Source: Massilia eburnea (GTDB lineage Bacteria > Pseudomonadota > Gammaproteobacteria > Burkholderiales > Burkholderiaceae_D). Taken from it: a stretch of DNA of 64,000 bases. Positions within the stretch are counted from its first letter, which is position 1; each line of letters starts with the position of its first letter. Position numbers and translations under genes: made by a program. Of the stretch, positions 1-9,895 are shown in pieces. The stretch covers positions 186,001 to 250,000 of the forward strand of contig NZ_WNKX01000005.1 of NCBI RefSeq assembly GCF_009720745.1, read 5' to 3'. Below the pieces are notes generated by a model. It saw only the letters and a list, made by a program, of their open reading frames with translations. It was not told where the DNA came from and searched no databases.

Positions 1-1
1 G

Positions 2-817
2 CCCCAGTCCCTGCTCGATAACACGCCGCTGGTCAACCTGCTGCACCGCATGCTGGACTTGCCGCGCCTGGACAACTGCCTGCAGGAAGGGCTGCTGCAT
101 GCAGTGGCCGTCACCGCCTCGTCCTATACCGGCGGCCAGCACATTACCTTCTACCAGACCGCCGCAGAAATCGCGCCCTGGATCCGCATGCAGCGCGTGG
201 CGATGCAGGACCAGATCGGTGTCGAGCACCTGCTGGCGTCGTCGGCCATTCCCTTCATCTTTCCCGCCACCCCGCTGTACATGGGCGGCCATCTTGAATA
301 CTGCGGCGACGGTTCGATGCGCCAGCTGGCGCCGATCTCGCCTGCCATCCACCTCGGCGCGCAGAAGGTGCTGGTGGTCGGCGCCGGCCGCCTGACCGAG
401 CCGCCGCGCACGATGACGGAAACGCCGCGCTACCCAAGCCTGGCGCAGATTGCTGGCCATGCCATGTCCTCCATCTTCCTGGATGGACTGGCGGTCGACA
501 TCGAGCGCCTGAACCGCGTCAACAAGACGCTCTCGATGCTGCCGGAAGACCTGCTGGCCCAGACCCCGCTGAAACCGGTGGAATTGCTGGTGATTGCGCC
601 ATCCGAACGCCTGGACGACCTGGCGGCGCGCCATATCGGCAGCCTGCCGGCGCCGATCCGCACCATGCTGTCCGGGATCGGCGCCACCGAGGCGCGCGGC
701 TCGGCGCTGGCTTCCTACCTGCTGTTCGAGTCCAGCTACACCCAGGAGCTGATCCGCCTCGGCCAGCGCGACACCCAGGCGCGGCGCGCCGACGTGCTGG
801 CGTTTTTCGGGTCATGA
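2..817 (+). CDS. patatin-like phospholipase family protein (5' truncated)
   Basis: The reading frame is open from base 2 with no start in view, so the N-terminal part, including the patatin GxSxG nucleophile, lies upstream of the window. The visible part carries the region around the second catalytic motif, where [16 protein letters not shown] resembles the patatin D-G-G/A segment (here DGS). It continues with a C-terminal extension typical of bacterial patatin proteins of the DUF3734 kind. Family role: lipid acyl hydrolase, probably acting on membrane or storage lipids. The gene ends 55 bp before the hybrid kinase gene. Family call is good; substrate unknown. Confidence 0.75.
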   Translation, partial: PQSLLDNTPLVNLLHRMLDLPRLDNCLQEGLLHAVAVTASSYTGGQHITFYQTAAEIAPWIRMQRVAMQDQIGVEHLLASSAIPFIFPATPLYMGGHLEYCGDGSMRQLAPISPAIHLGAQKVLVVGAGRLTEPPRTMTETPRYPSLAQIAGHAMSSIFLDGLAVDIERLNRVNKTLSMLPEDLLAQTPLKPVELLVIAPSERLDDLAARHIGSLPAPIRTMLSGIGATEARGSALASYLLFESSYTQELIRLGQRDTQARRADVLAFFGS

Positions 818-872
818 CGCCGCCAAATAGTAAAATGGCAGCTTTTTCCCTGCTTTTGGCTGATACCTGACC

Positions 873-3800
873 GTGGCCGGAAAACGTCGACTGCTCCCAC
901 GCCTGGCCGCACTGGCACTGGCTTGCACGCTAGCCCTCCCGGCGCTGGCGGCGCCGCCGCGCACCCTGCGTTTCGAGCAGCTGGATGTGGACGATGGCCT
1001 GGCGCAGGAATCGGTGCTGGCCATCGTCCAGGACCGCCAGGGTTTCATGTGGTTCGGCAGCCAGGCCGGCCTGAGCCGCTTCGACGGCTACAAGGTTACC
1101 GTCTACCGCAATATCGTGGGCGATGCGCGCAGCCTGTCGGAAAACTGGGTCGGCGTCCTGCACCTTGATCCGCGCGGCCGCATGTGGGTCGGCACGGACG
1201 GCGGGCTTGACCTGTTCGACCCGCGCTCGCAAGCGTTCATGCATTACCTGCCGCGCGAACCGGAGAAGCGCGGCAGCGGCAACCGCCACATCAAAGCCAT
1301 TGCCGACGACGGCCATGACGGACTGTGGATCGGCACCGCCGACGGCCTGCAGCATTTCGATCCGGTCACCGGCAATTTCGAGATCTACCACCATGAGCGC
1401 GGCAATGCCGCCAGCCTTGGGCACGACCAGGTCAATGCGCTGGCGCTGGACAAGCAGGGCAGGCTGTGGATTGCCACGTCGGCCGGCGTCGACATGCTGG
1501 AGAGCGGCTCGCGCAACTTCGTCCACTATCCGCTGCTGGCGGCCGGCGCGCGCGGCGCCCAGTCCTTGCTGGTGGACCGCGACCAGGTGCTGTGGATCGG
1601 CTCCCAGAACGGCATCGAGCGCTGGACGCTGGGCGGCAAATATCCGCAACGACGCGTATTGGGCGAGGCGCAAGGCCTGCCGCAAGGCACGGTCAAGAAA
1701 ATCTACCAGGACCAGGATGGCACGCTGTGGATCGGCAGCCAGACCAGTGGCCTGTTCCGCTGGCGTCCGGAAGACGAGCGTTTCGTTCAATACCGCCACC
1801 AGCAGGGCGACTCGCACAGCGTGGCGGACAACTATGTCTACGCTCTGTACCGCGACAACGTCGGCACGCTGTGGGTCGGCACCTGGTATCGCGGCGTGAG
1901 CCGCGTAGACCTCGGCAGCGGCGGTTTTTCGCGCCTGGTCAAGGATCCCGGCCAGCCTTCCACCCTGGGCGACAACAAGGTGCGCGGCCTGGTCGACGCC
2001 GGCAACGGCAAGATCTGGGTCGGCAATAGCGACGGCCTGAATTACTTTGATCCGGTGGCCGGCAGGACCGAGTTGTACCGCCCCGGAAACGGCAACGACC
2101 GGCTCGATTCCGAGATCACCGCGCTGAGGCAGGACCCGCGCGACCGCAACCTGCTGTGGGTGGGCGGGCGCTACGGCGTGCGCCGTTTCGACGTCAAGGC
2201 GCGCCGTTTCGGTCCGCTGATGCTGTCGCACGGGGATCCGGAAAACGACGTGATCCGCTATTTGTACGGTGACCGCGAAGGCATGATCTGGGCTTCCTCG
2301 CGCACCGGCCTGCACCGCATCGACCCTGGCAACAACAGTGTGCAGACCTTCCGCCACGACCCGGCCGACATCAACAGCCTGGCCGACAGCGTGGCGCGCC
2401 CGGTGCTGGAAGACCGGCAGGGCAACCTGTGGGTCGGCACCTTCAATGGCCTCGACCTGCTGGACCGCAAGACCGGACGCTTCACGCACTACCGCAATAA
2501 CCCGAACGACCAGGGCAGCTTGAGCCACAACGAGGTGCACTACCTGTTCGAGGACGACAGCGGCACGCTGTGGATCGGCACCGCGGCAGGCCTGAACCGC
2601 ATGGAGCGGCGCGCCGACGGCAGCGTGCATTTTCGCCGCTTCCTGCGCAAGGACGGCCTGGCCGACGACGCCATTGCCGGCATCCTGCCGGACCACGGCA
2701 AGTATTTGTGGCTCTCGACCAATACCGGCATTTCGCGCCTGGACATGGGCAACGGCCAGGTGCGCAATTATTCCGGCGTGGACGGCACCATCGAAGGCGC
2801 CTATTTCGACGGCTCGGCCTTGCGCGCGGACGACGGCACCCTGTACTTCGGCGGCTTCAATGGCATCACCGCCTTCGACCCGCAGGAGGTGCGCGAGAAC
2901 AGCGCTGCGCCGACGGCCGTCATCACCGATTTCCAGATCTTCAACAAGCCGGTGCGGCCGGGGCAGGGCGGCGCCAACAAGGGCGTGCTGCAGCAAGCCA
3001 TCGAATACACCAATGCCCTGTCGCTGCGCGAAGGCGACTCCGTGTTCTCGCTGGAATTCGCCGCGCTGCACTACGCCGCCCCGCAGCGCAACCGCTTCGC
3101 CTACCAGCTGGTCGGCTTCGACAAGGACTGGGTGGTGACCGACGCGAACAAGCGTTTCGCCACCTATACCAACCTGGACCCTGGCACCTACCAGTTCCGC
3201 GTCAAGGCCGCCAACAAGGACGGCATCTGGAGCGACAATGCGGCCACGCTGTCGATCACCATCGCGCCGCCGTTCTGGAAGACCTGGTGGTTCCGCCTGA
3301 TGATGCTGGCGACCCTGCTGGGCGGTGCCTGGGCGGCCTACCATATGCGGGTGCGCGTGCTGCGCCGCCAGCAGCAGCGGCTGGAGCAGCAGGTCGGCCT
3401 GCGCACCGCCGAAGTGGAATTGAAGAACCAGCTGCTGCTGGAGCAGAAGCGCGAGCTGGAGCAGCGCGACAAGCACCTGTCGCAGGCCAAGCAGCGCGCC
3501 GAAGACGCCACGCGCCAGAAGTCCGAATTCCTGGCCAATATGAGCCACGAAATGCGCACCCCGCTGGCCGGTGTGATCGGCATGCTCGGTTTTGCGCTGC
3601 GCGACAACGGCCTGGCCGAACGTACCCGCGAACAGATCGAGCGCGGGCAGGGCAATGCGCAGTCGCTGCTCGCGATCATCAATGACCTGCTCGACTTCTC
3701 CAAGATCGAAGCGGGCAAGCTGAAGATCGAAGCGATCGATTTTGCCCTGGCCAGCCTGGTGGAAAACGTGGTCAGCCTGTTTGCCGAGCAGACCATGTCC

Positions 3801-5048
3801 AATACGGTGGGCTTCGAGGTCGATTTCGCGGAAGATTTGCCGGAATTCGTGGTGGGCGATCCGACCCGCCTGCGCCAGGTGCTGGTCAACCTGGTCGGCA
3901 ACGCCTTCAAATTCACCGAGCGCGGCAAGGTATCGCTGCGCGTGGAGCGCGAGAGCAGCGGGCCGGAAGGACACCGCATCCGCTTCATGGTGGAAGATAC
4001 CGGCATCGGCATCCCACCGGACGCCTTGCCGCGCCTGTTCCAGAAATTCGAGCAGGGCGACACCACCACCACCCGCCGCTACGGCGGTACCGGCCTTGGC
4101 CTGGCGATCAGCAGCCAGCTGGTGGAATTGATGGGCGGGGCGATCGACGTGGTCAGCGCGCCGGGCGCCGGCTCCACATTCGCCTTCACGATTCCATTGC
4201 GCGACGGAGTGGCGCCGCCCCTGGTGCCGCATGTGCCGCGCGAGCCGCACAGCCACCAGCTGCGCGTGCTGTGCGCGGAAGACTTCCCGACCAACCAGAT
4301 CATCATCCGCATGATGCTGGAAGACATGGGCCACAAGGTCGACATCGCCGGCAATGGCGTGCTGGCGCTGGCCGCCTGCGCCCAGCAGCATTACGACCTG
4401 GTGCTGATGGATGGTCGCATGCCGGAAATGGACGGCGCGACGGCCACCCGGCTGATACGCTCCGGTGGCCCGCGCGAGGCGCCGGTGCTGGACCCGCACC
4501 TGATGATCGTGGCGGTTACCGCCAACGCCAGCGATGAAGACCGCAGCCGCTACCTGGCGGCCGGCATGGACGACTTCCTGACCAAGCCGATCGACGAAGG
4601 TGCGCTGCACACGCAAGTGGAACGCGCCATCGAACGCCAGCTGGCGCGCGGCAAGACGCTGCGGCGCATGCACGCGCCGCCGGCGAAGGGCCCGTCGGTG
4701 GCGGAGCTCGATGCCATGTTCGGCGTCAGCGAAGAGCCGCGGCAGGAGGCGCCGTCGGCACTGGCGGGCCAGGCGCTCAAGCTGCGCCTGCGCGACGCCT
4801 TCGTCGCCGACCTGCCGCAGCGCCTGCGCGACATGGACCAGGCGCTGGCCGCGGCCGATGCCGATGCGGCGGGCCGCCTGTTCCACGGCATGAAAGGCAG
4901 CGCGGCCTACCTGGACGAGGCGGAATTGCACGCCTTGTGCGGCGAACTGGAAAAGGCAGCCGACCGCGCCATGTGGCAGGCGATCCGCGACAAGCTGCCG
5001 CGGCTGCGGGTGCTGCTGGAACACGTCGTTTCACCAACGCGTCATTAG
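873..5048 (+). CDS. hybrid sensor histidine kinase/response regulator with two-component propeller sensor
   Basis: A 1391-residue one-protein phosphorelay. After a signal peptide (first ~26 residues) come about a dozen propeller repeats with recurring LWIGT/MWVGT motifs (residues ~30-640), a Y_Y_Y domain (~710-795), one membrane segment (~806-827) and a coiled coil. Next are HisKA with SHEMRTP (His892), HATPase with N, G1 (DTGIGIP) and G2 (GGTGLGLAIS) boxes, a receiver (Asp1137; phospho-Asp1180) and a C-terminal HPt with HGMKGSA (His1338). The topology is an extracytoplasmic sensor, as in polysaccharide-sensing hybrid two-component proteins; the ligand is not evident. The start is GTG at 873, chosen because the signal peptide follows directly. 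A response regulator follows 19 bp downstream. Confidence 0.93.
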   Translation: MAGKRRLLPRLAALALACTLALPALAAPPRTLRFEQLDVDDGLAQESVLAIVQDRQGFMWFGSQAGLSRFDGYKVTVYRNIVGDARSLSENWVGVLHLDPRGRMWVGTDGGLDLFDPRSQAFMHYLPREPEKRGSGNRHIKAIADDGHDGLWIGTADGLQHFDPVTGNFEIYHHERGNAASLGHDQVNALALDKQGRLWIATSAGVDMLESGSRNFVHYPLLAAGARGAQSLLVDRDQVLWIGSQNGIERWTLGGKYPQRRVLGEAQGLPQGTVKKIYQDQDGTLWIGSQTSGLFRWRPEDERFVQYRHQQGDSHSVADNYVYALYRDNVGTLWVGTWYRGVSRVDLGSGGFSRLVKDPGQPSTLGDNKVRGLVDAGNGKIWVGNSDGLNYFDPVAGRTELYRPGNGNDRLDSEITALRQDPRDRNLLWVGGRYGVRRFDVKARRFGPLMLSHGDPENDVIRYLYGDREGMIWASSRTGLHRIDPGNNSVQTFRHDPADINSLADSVARPVLEDRQGNLWVGTFNGLDLLDRKTGRFTHYRNNPNDQGSLSHNEVHYLFEDDSGTLWIGTAAGLNRMERRADGSVHFRRFLRKDGLADDAIAGILPDHGKYLWLSTNTGISRLDMGNGQVRNYSGVDGTIEGAYFDGSALRADDGTLYFGGFNGITAFDPQEVRENSAAPTAVITDFQIFNKPVRPGQGGANKGVLQQAIEYTNALSLREGDSVFSLEFAALHYAAPQRNRFAYQLVGFDKDWVVTDANKRFATYTNLDPGTYQFRVKAANKDGIWSDNAATLSITIAPPFWKTWWFRLMMLATLLGGAWAAYHMRVRVLRRQQQRLEQQVGLRTAEVELKNQLLLEQKRELEQRDKHLSQAKQRAEDATRQKSEFLANMSHEMRTPLAGVIGMLGFALRDNGLAERTREQIERGQGNAQSLLAIINDLLDFSKIEAGKLKIEAIDFALASLVENVVSLFAEQTMSNTVGFEVDFAEDLPEFVVGDPTRLRQVLVNLVGNAFKFTERGKVSLRVERESSGPEGHRIRFMVEDTGIGIPPDALPRLFQKFEQGDTTTTRRYGGTGLGLAISSQLVELMGGAIDVVSAPGAGSTFAFTIPLRDGVAPPLVPHVPREPHSHQLRVLCAEDFPTNQIIIRMMLEDMGHKVDIAGNGVLALAACAQQHYDLVLMDGRMPEMDGATATRLIRSGGPREAPVLDPHLMIVAVTANASDEDRSRYLAAGMDDFLTKPIDEGALHTQVERAIERQLARGKTLRRMHAPPAKGPSVAELDAMFGVSEEPRQEAPSALAGQALKLRLRDAFVADLPQRLRDMDQALAAADADAAGRLFHGMKGSAAYLDEAELHALCGELEKAADRAMWQAIRDKLPRLRVLLEHVVSPTRH

Positions 5049-5067
5049 GATAATCAGCGGAGAGAGC

Positions 5068-5775
5068 ATGAAAGTATTGGTAGTCGACGATGATGTAGTC
5101 TCGCGCATGGTGCTGATGCACCTGATCGATGGTTGCGGCAAGTTCGAAATCATCGAGGCGGAAGACGGCGCCGACGCCTGGCAGCAGCTGCAAGGCGGCC
5201 TGCGCCCGGGAATTGTGTTCTGCGACTTGCGCATGCCGCGCATGTCGGGCCTGGAATTGCTGCAGCAGGTGCGCGCGCATGGCGAGCTGGCGCAAGTACC
5301 GTTCGTGCTGGTGTCGTCGGCCACCGACAAGGATACGGTGCAGCAGGCCACGCTGGCCGGCGCCACCGGCTACATCGTCAAGCCCTTCCAGTCCGACCAG
5401 GTGCGGGCCCACCTTGGCGCTTTCCTGGACCAGGCGGCCAATGGCTATGAACACCAGGCGGAGGAGCCGTCCGCCACCCTGGCGCGGCTGGGGATTGGGG
5501 CGGACCGCCTGCTGGTCTACCTGGCCGGTTTCCAGAACCAGCTGACGGCGGCGGGCACCGAGCTCGATGCTTTGCTGGCGCGCGGCGAGCAGGACGAAGC
5601 CCGCGTGCGGCTGGAGCGCCTGCACACCGGCTGCACCACGCTGGGCCTGCACGGCGCAGCCGCCGCGCTCAAGCCGCTGATGGGCGGAGGTGCCAGCAAC
5701 GAGGCGGTGCAGGCGGCGCTGACCGATGTCATTCGGGCGGTGCTGCACCAGTCCTCGCTGGTGCGCCAAGGGTAG
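5068..5775 (+). CDS. response regulator with C-terminal HPt-like helical region
   Basis: Residues 1-125 form a complete CheY-like receiver: acidic pocket VVDDD at 6-10, phospho-acceptor Asp53 in CDLRMP, Ser/Thr in VSSATD and the conserved Lys in IVKPF. The remaining ~100 residues are helical with a segment LHTGCTTLGLHGA that recalls the HPt motif but lacks the usual H-x-L/M-K-G spacing. There is no DNA-binding domain, so output is probably through protein contacts. It lies 19 bp after the hybrid kinase and is probably co-transcribed, making it a likely partner or terminal acceptor of that relay. It ends 95 bp before the anthranilate operon. Confidence 0.88.
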   Translation: MKVLVVDDDVVSRMVLMHLIDGCGKFEIIEAEDGADAWQQLQGGLRPGIVFCDLRMPRMSGLELLQQVRAHGELAQVPFVLVSSATDKDTVQQATLAGATGYIVKPFQSDQVRAHLGAFLDQAANGYEHQAEEPSATLARLGIGADRLLVYLAGFQNQLTAAGTELDALLARGEQDEARVRLERLHTGCTTLGLHGAAAALKPLMGGGASNEAVQAALTDVIRAVLHQSSLVRQG

Positions 5776-5794
5776 GGGGACTGCCATCCCAGCC

Positions 5795-5823
5795 TTGCGG
5801 TAAAACTATTTTAGGTTTAAAGT
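5795..5823 (+). promoter_or_regulatory. predicted sigma-70 promoter of the anthranilyl-CoA operon
   Basis: TTGCGG at 5795-5800, a 17-bp spacer and TAAAGT at 5818-5823, 47 bp before the ligase start. The hexamers match the consensus moderately (3/6 and 4/6), but the spacing is ideal and a palindrome covers the spacer and -10. Prediction only. Confidence 0.4.
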
Positions 5824-5826
5824 AGT
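5805..5826. promoter_or_regulatory. palindromic operator candidate (MarR-type)
   Basis: A 22-bp imperfect palindrome: left half ACTATTTTAGG, right half TTTAAAGTAGT; 8 of 11 positions pair. It covers the spacer and the -10 box of the predicted promoter for the 2-aminobenzoyl-CoA operon, where bound protein would block RNA polymerase. The operon encodes its own MarR-type regulator (10749-11234), and repressors of that family usually bind palindromes of about this length. That the MarR protein binds here is inference. Confidence 0.45.
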
Positions 5827-5870
5827 CTGCACGATCACGCAGGCTGACTTCAAACCTTACCCAGGCGAAC

Positions 5871-7508
5871 ATGAACAGACCCACTGCAGCAGAACCGAGC
5901 GCGCATCTCGACCAGTTCGCGCGCCAGCACCTCCCGCCGATGGAGCAATGGCCGGACCTGGTATTCGACCTTCCCGAATTGCAGTACCCGGCGCGCCTGA
6001 ACTGCGTCGCCGAAATCCTCGACAAGGCCGTTGCCGAAGGGCGCGGCGCCCGCCTGGCCCTGCGCGGCGACGGCATCAGCTGGACGTACGCTGAACTGCA
6101 GCAGCAAGTGGACCGCATCGTCAACGTGCTGCTTGGACCAATGGGCCAGGTGCCCGGCAACCGCGTCCTCCTGCGTGGCGCCAACCACCCGATGATGGCT
6201 GCCGCCGTGCTGGCGGTGCTGAAGGCCGGCCTGATCGCGGTACCGACCATGCCGCTGCTGCGTGCGCGCGAACTGGGCGTGATCATGCAGAAGGCGCAAG
6301 TGCAGGCCGTGCTGTGCGCCCACGCGCTGCGCGAAGAGATCGAAGCCGCGCCAAACCGTCCCGAACGCACCGTATGGTTCAATGTGCCCGCCGATGCCGA
6401 CGGCGCGCCGCAAGCTTCGCTCGACGCGCTGATGGCCGCGCAGCCCGCCAGCGCTGCAGCCTGCGACACTGCGGCCGACGACATCTGCCTGATCAGCTTC
6501 ACTTCCGGCACCACCGGCGTCCCGAAGGGCACCATGCACTTTCACCGCGACGTGCTGGCCATTTGCGACTGCTTCCCGCGCCACATCCTGAAGTGCGGCG
6601 CAGACGACCTGTTCATCGGCACGCCGCCGCTGGCCTTTACCTTCGGGCTTGGCGGCCTGCTGCTATTCCCGCTGCGTGTGGGCGCCGCCGCCGTGCTGCT
6701 GGAAAAACTGAGCCCGGAATCGCTGCTGCAGGCAATCGAAGAATACCGCGCCACGATCTGCTTCACCGCGCCGACGTTCTACCGCCAGATGGCAGCGCAG
6801 GCAAGCAAGCATGACCTTTCCAGCCTGAAGAAATCCGTCTCGGCAGGGGAGGCGCTGCCGGTGGCGACGCGCGAAGCCTGGCAGCAGGCCACCGGCCTGC
6901 GCATGATCGACGGCATCGGCGCGACCGAGATGCTGCACATCTTCATTTCCGCCGCCGGGGACGACATTCGGCCCGGCGCCACCGGCAAGCCCATTCCCGG
7001 CTATCGCGCCTGCGTGCTCGATCACAAAGGCCAGCCGGTCGGCCCCGGCATCGTTGGCCGCCTGGCGGTGAAAGGCCCGACCGGCTGCCGCTACATGGAC
7101 GACCCGCGCCAGCGCGACTACGTGCTGAATGGCTGGAACCTGACCGGCGACGCCTACGAAATGGATGCCGACGGCTACTTCTTCTACCGTTCGCGCACCG
7201 ACGACATGATCATTTCCGCCGGCTACAACATCGCCGGCCCGGAAGTGGAGGACGCCTTGCTGCGCCATCCGGCGGTAGCGGAGTGCGGCGTGGTCGGCAA
7301 GCCCGATGAAGAGCGCGGCCAGGTCGTGGAAGCGCATATCGTGTTGAAGCCGGGCTTCGAACCGTCGCCGGACATGGCGGCGCAACTGCAGGACTTCGTC
7401 AAAGAGCAGATCGCGCCCTATAAGTATCCGCGCTCGATCCGCTTCCTGTCTTCGCTGCCGCGCACCGAGACCGGCAAGCTGCAACGCTTCAAACTCCGTA
7501 GCACTTGA
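5871..7508 (+). CDS. 2-aminobenzoate/benzoate-type CoA ligase
   Basis: A 545-residue ANL-superfamily enzyme that activates an aromatic acid with ATP and CoA. The P-loop-like motif [10 protein letters not shown] lies at 211-220, TGD at about 425-427 and the C-terminal catalytic lysine at Lys536 in ETGKLQR, all intact. The length fits benzoate/2-aminobenzoate CoA ligases. The next gene is the monooxygenase/reductase fusion that acts on 2-aminobenzoyl-CoA, so the substrate is most likely anthranilate (2-aminobenzoate). It heads the operon and overlaps no upstream gene. A salicylate or benzoate preference cannot be excluded from sequence alone. Confidence 0.88.
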   Translation: MNRPTAAEPSAHLDQFARQHLPPMEQWPDLVFDLPELQYPARLNCVAEILDKAVAEGRGARLALRGDGISWTYAELQQQVDRIVNVLLGPMGQVPGNRVLLRGANHPMMAAAVLAVLKAGLIAVPTMPLLRARELGVIMQKAQVQAVLCAHALREEIEAAPNRPERTVWFNVPADADGAPQASLDALMAAQPASAAACDTAADDICLISFTSGTTGVPKGTMHFHRDVLAICDCFPRHILKCGADDLFIGTPPLAFTFGLGGLLLFPLRVGAAAVLLEKLSPESLLQAIEEYRATICFTAPTFYRQMAAQASKHDLSSLKKSVSAGEALPVATREAWQQATGLRMIDGIGATEMLHIFISAAGDDIRPGATGKPIPGYRACVLDHKGQPVGPGIVGRLAVKGPTGCRYMDDPRQRDYVLNGWNLTGDAYEMDADGYFFYRSRTDDMIISAGYNIAGPEVEDALLRHPAVAECGVVGKPDEERGQVVEAHIVLKPGFEPSPDMAAQLQDFVKEQIAPYKYPRSIRFLSSLPRTETGKLQRFKLRST

Positions 7509-7516
7509 GGAAACGC

Positions 7517-9892
7517 ATGAATATCGTCTGTATTGGTGGCGGTCCGGCCGGCCTGTATTTCGCACTGCTGATGAAAAAACAGGACCCGTCGCACCGCATC
7601 GTGGTAGTGGAGCGCAACCGGCCCTACGACACTTTCGGCTGGGGCGTGGTGTTTTCCGACCAGACGCTGGGCAACCTGGTGGCGGCGGATGAAAAGACAG
7701 CGCGCGAAATCCTGCAGGCATTCAATCACTGGGACGATATCGATGTCTTCTTCAAAGGCCAGAAAGTCACGTCCGGCGGCCACGGTTTCTGCGGCATCGG
7801 CCGCAAGCGCCTGCTGAACATCCTGCAGCAGCGCTGTGAAGAACTGGGCATCGAGCTGGTATTCGAAACCGATGTGCAGGACGACCAGGAACTGGCGGCG
7901 CGCTACGACGCCGACCTGGTGATCGCCTCCGACGGCCTGAACTCGCGCGTGCGCACGCGCTACGAGCCGACGTTCCAGCCGATGATTGAAGCGCGCCAAT
8001 GCCGCTTTGTCTGGCTTGGCACGACCAGGAAGTTCGACGCCTTCACTTTCGATTTCCAGCAGACGGAGCATGGCTGGTTCCAGGCCCACATCTACCAGTA
8101 CGACGGCGAGACGTCGACCTTCATCATCGAGACGCCGGAAACCGTATGGCGCGCAGCCGGGCTGGAAGACATGTCGCAGGAAGAGGCGCTGGCCTGGTGC
8201 GAAAAGCTGTTCGCCGACCGGCTGGAAGGGCACAAGCTCATGTCCAACGCCTCCCACCTGCGCGGCTCGAATGTATGGATCAAGTTCCCGCGCATCGTAT
8301 GCCAGAAGTGGGTGCATTGGAATGGCGATGTACCGGTAGTGCTGATGGGCGATGCCGCCCACACTGCCCACTTCTCGATCGGTTCCGGCACCAAGCTGGC
8401 GCTGGAAGATGCGATCGAGCTGGCGCGCTGCTTCGCCACGCACGGCGCCCCGGCTGCCGCACTGGCAGCTTACGAAGAAGTGCGCGCGGTCGAGGTGCTG
8501 AAAATCCAGAGCGCGGCCCGCAATTCGATGGAATGGTTTGAAAACGTGCAGCGCTACACGGCAATGGAGGCGCCGCAGTTCGCCTATTCGATGCTGACCC
8601 GCAGCCAGCGCCTGTCGCATGAAAACCTGCGCGTGCGGGACAAGGAATACGTGGCGGGCTTCGAACGCTGGCTGGCCGAGCGTGCGTTCCGGCAAGCCGG
8701 ATTGCCGGCTCCTGCGGCCGGGTGCTGCGTGCCGCCCATGTTCACACCATTCAAAGTGCGCGACCTCGTGCTCAAGAATCGCATCATCGTTTCGCCGATG
8801 GCGCAATACAGCGCGGTCGACGGCTGCGTCGGCGATTGGCATATGGCCCACCTGGGCTCGCGCGCCATGGGCGGCGCTGCGCTGGTGATGGCGGAAATGA
8901 CCTGCGTATCGGCCGATGCCCGCATCACGCCATTCTGCCCCGGCATGTACGCACCGGCGCACACGATGGCCTGGAAACGCATCGTCGATTTCATCCACCA
9001 GAACACGGATGCCAAGATTGGCCTGCAGCTTGGCCATGCAGGCGCCAAGGGCTCGACGCGCGCCATGTGGGATGGCATCGACCAGCCGCTGGACAAAGGC
9101 AACTGGCCGCTGGTGGCCGCATCGCAGCAGCAATACCTGCCGGGTGTATCGCAGGTGTCGCACGCTGCGACCGAGGAAGATTTGCGCCGCATCGAAGCTG
9201 ATTTCGTGCGTGCCACGCTGGCGGCGGAGGAGGCGGGCTTCGACTGGATTGAGCTGCATTGCGCGCACGGCTATCTGCTGTCGTCCTTCATTTCGCCGCT
9301 GACCAATCAGCGAGCGGACGAATACGGCGGCTCCCTGGAGAACCGCTGCCGCTTCCCGCTGCAGGTGTTCGCGGCCATGCGTGCTGCGTGGCCGGCGCAC
9401 AAGCCGATGAGCGTGCGCATCTCGGCGCATGACTGGGTGGAGGGCGGCATTACGCCGGATGATGCGGTGCAGATTGCGCGCCTGTTCAAGCAGGCTGGCG
9501 CGGACATGATCGACTGCTCTTCGGGGCAAGTCAGCAAGCAGGAAAAGCCGGTGTTTGGCCGCATGTTCCAGACGCCCTTTGCGGACCGCGTGCGGAACGA
9601 GGCGTGCATCCCGACCATTGCAGTGGGCTCGATCTTCGAGGCCGATCATGCGAACGGCATCATCGCCGCCGGCCGCGCGGACTTGTGCGCGGTGGGGCGG
9701 CCGCACCTCGCCAATCCGGCCTGGACGCTGGGCGAAGCGGCGAAGCTTGGCTACACGGCGGTGACCTGGCCGAAGCAGTACCTGGCGGGCAAGCAGCAGC
9801 TTGAGCGCAACCTGGAACGGGAGCGCCAGCTTGCAGCCGCCAGCGCCGGCCTGTCGCCGCAGCAGGTTGCGGCCAAATTGCTGGAGGGCTGA
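7517..9892 (+). CDS. 2-aminobenzoyl-CoA (or salicylyl-CoA) monooxygenase/reductase fusion
   Basis: A 791-residue two-enzyme fusion. Residues 1-~400 are an FAD monooxygenase with GGGPAG at 7-12 and the flavin motif GDAAHTAH at 278-285. Residues 408-791 are an Old Yellow Enzyme-type FMN reductase beginning [14 protein letters not shown], with [11 protein letters not shown] and [10 protein letters not shown]. This arrangement is that of the anthraniloyl-CoA monooxygenase/reductase of Azoarcus evansii, which hydroxylates and reduces the ring; homologues are also named salicylyl-CoA 5-hydroxylase/oxidoreductase. ATG 7517 is preferred over TTG 7505 because GAGG lies at 7507-7510. It is translationally close to the ligase, whose stop is at 7508. 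Confidence 0.88.
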   Translation: MNIVCIGGGPAGLYFALLMKKQDPSHRIVVVERNRPYDTFGWGVVFSDQTLGNLVAADEKTAREILQAFNHWDDIDVFFKGQKVTSGGHGFCGIGRKRLLNILQQRCEELGIELVFETDVQDDQELAARYDADLVIASDGLNSRVRTRYEPTFQPMIEARQCRFVWLGTTRKFDAFTFDFQQTEHGWFQAHIYQYDGETSTFIIETPETVWRAAGLEDMSQEEALAWCEKLFADRLEGHKLMSNASHLRGSNVWIKFPRIVCQKWVHWNGDVPVVLMGDAAHTAHFSIGSGTKLALEDAIELARCFATHGAPAAALAAYEEVRAVEVLKIQSAARNSMEWFENVQRYTAMEAPQFAYSMLTRSQRLSHENLRVRDKEYVAGFERWLAERAFRQAGLPAPAAGCCVPPMFTPFKVRDLVLKNRIIVSPMAQYSAVDGCVGDWHMAHLGSRAMGGAALVMAEMTCVSADARITPFCPGMYAPAHTMAWKRIVDFIHQNTDAKIGLQLGHAGAKGSTRAMWDGIDQPLDKGNWPLVAASQQQYLPGVSQVSHAATEEDLRRIEADFVRATLAAEEAGFDWIELHCAHGYLLSSFISPLTNQRADEYGGSLENRCRFPLQVFAAMRAAWPAHKPMSVRISAHDWVEGGITPDDAVQIARLFKQAGADMIDCSSGQVSKQEKPVFGRMFQTPFADRVRNEACIPTIAVGSIFEADHANGIIAAGRADLCAVGRPHLANPAWTLGEAAKLGYTAVTWPKQYLAGKQQLERNLERERQLAAASAGLSPQQVAAKLLEG

Positions 9893-9895
9893 GCG

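Noticed and set aside
930-5024. Minus-strand open frame of 1364 codons opposite the hybrid kinase
   Set aside because: It mirrors a clear kinase gene with domain motifs; high-GC codon bias keeps the opposite frame open. Its translation is Gln/His/Arg/Ala-rich with no recognisable domain.
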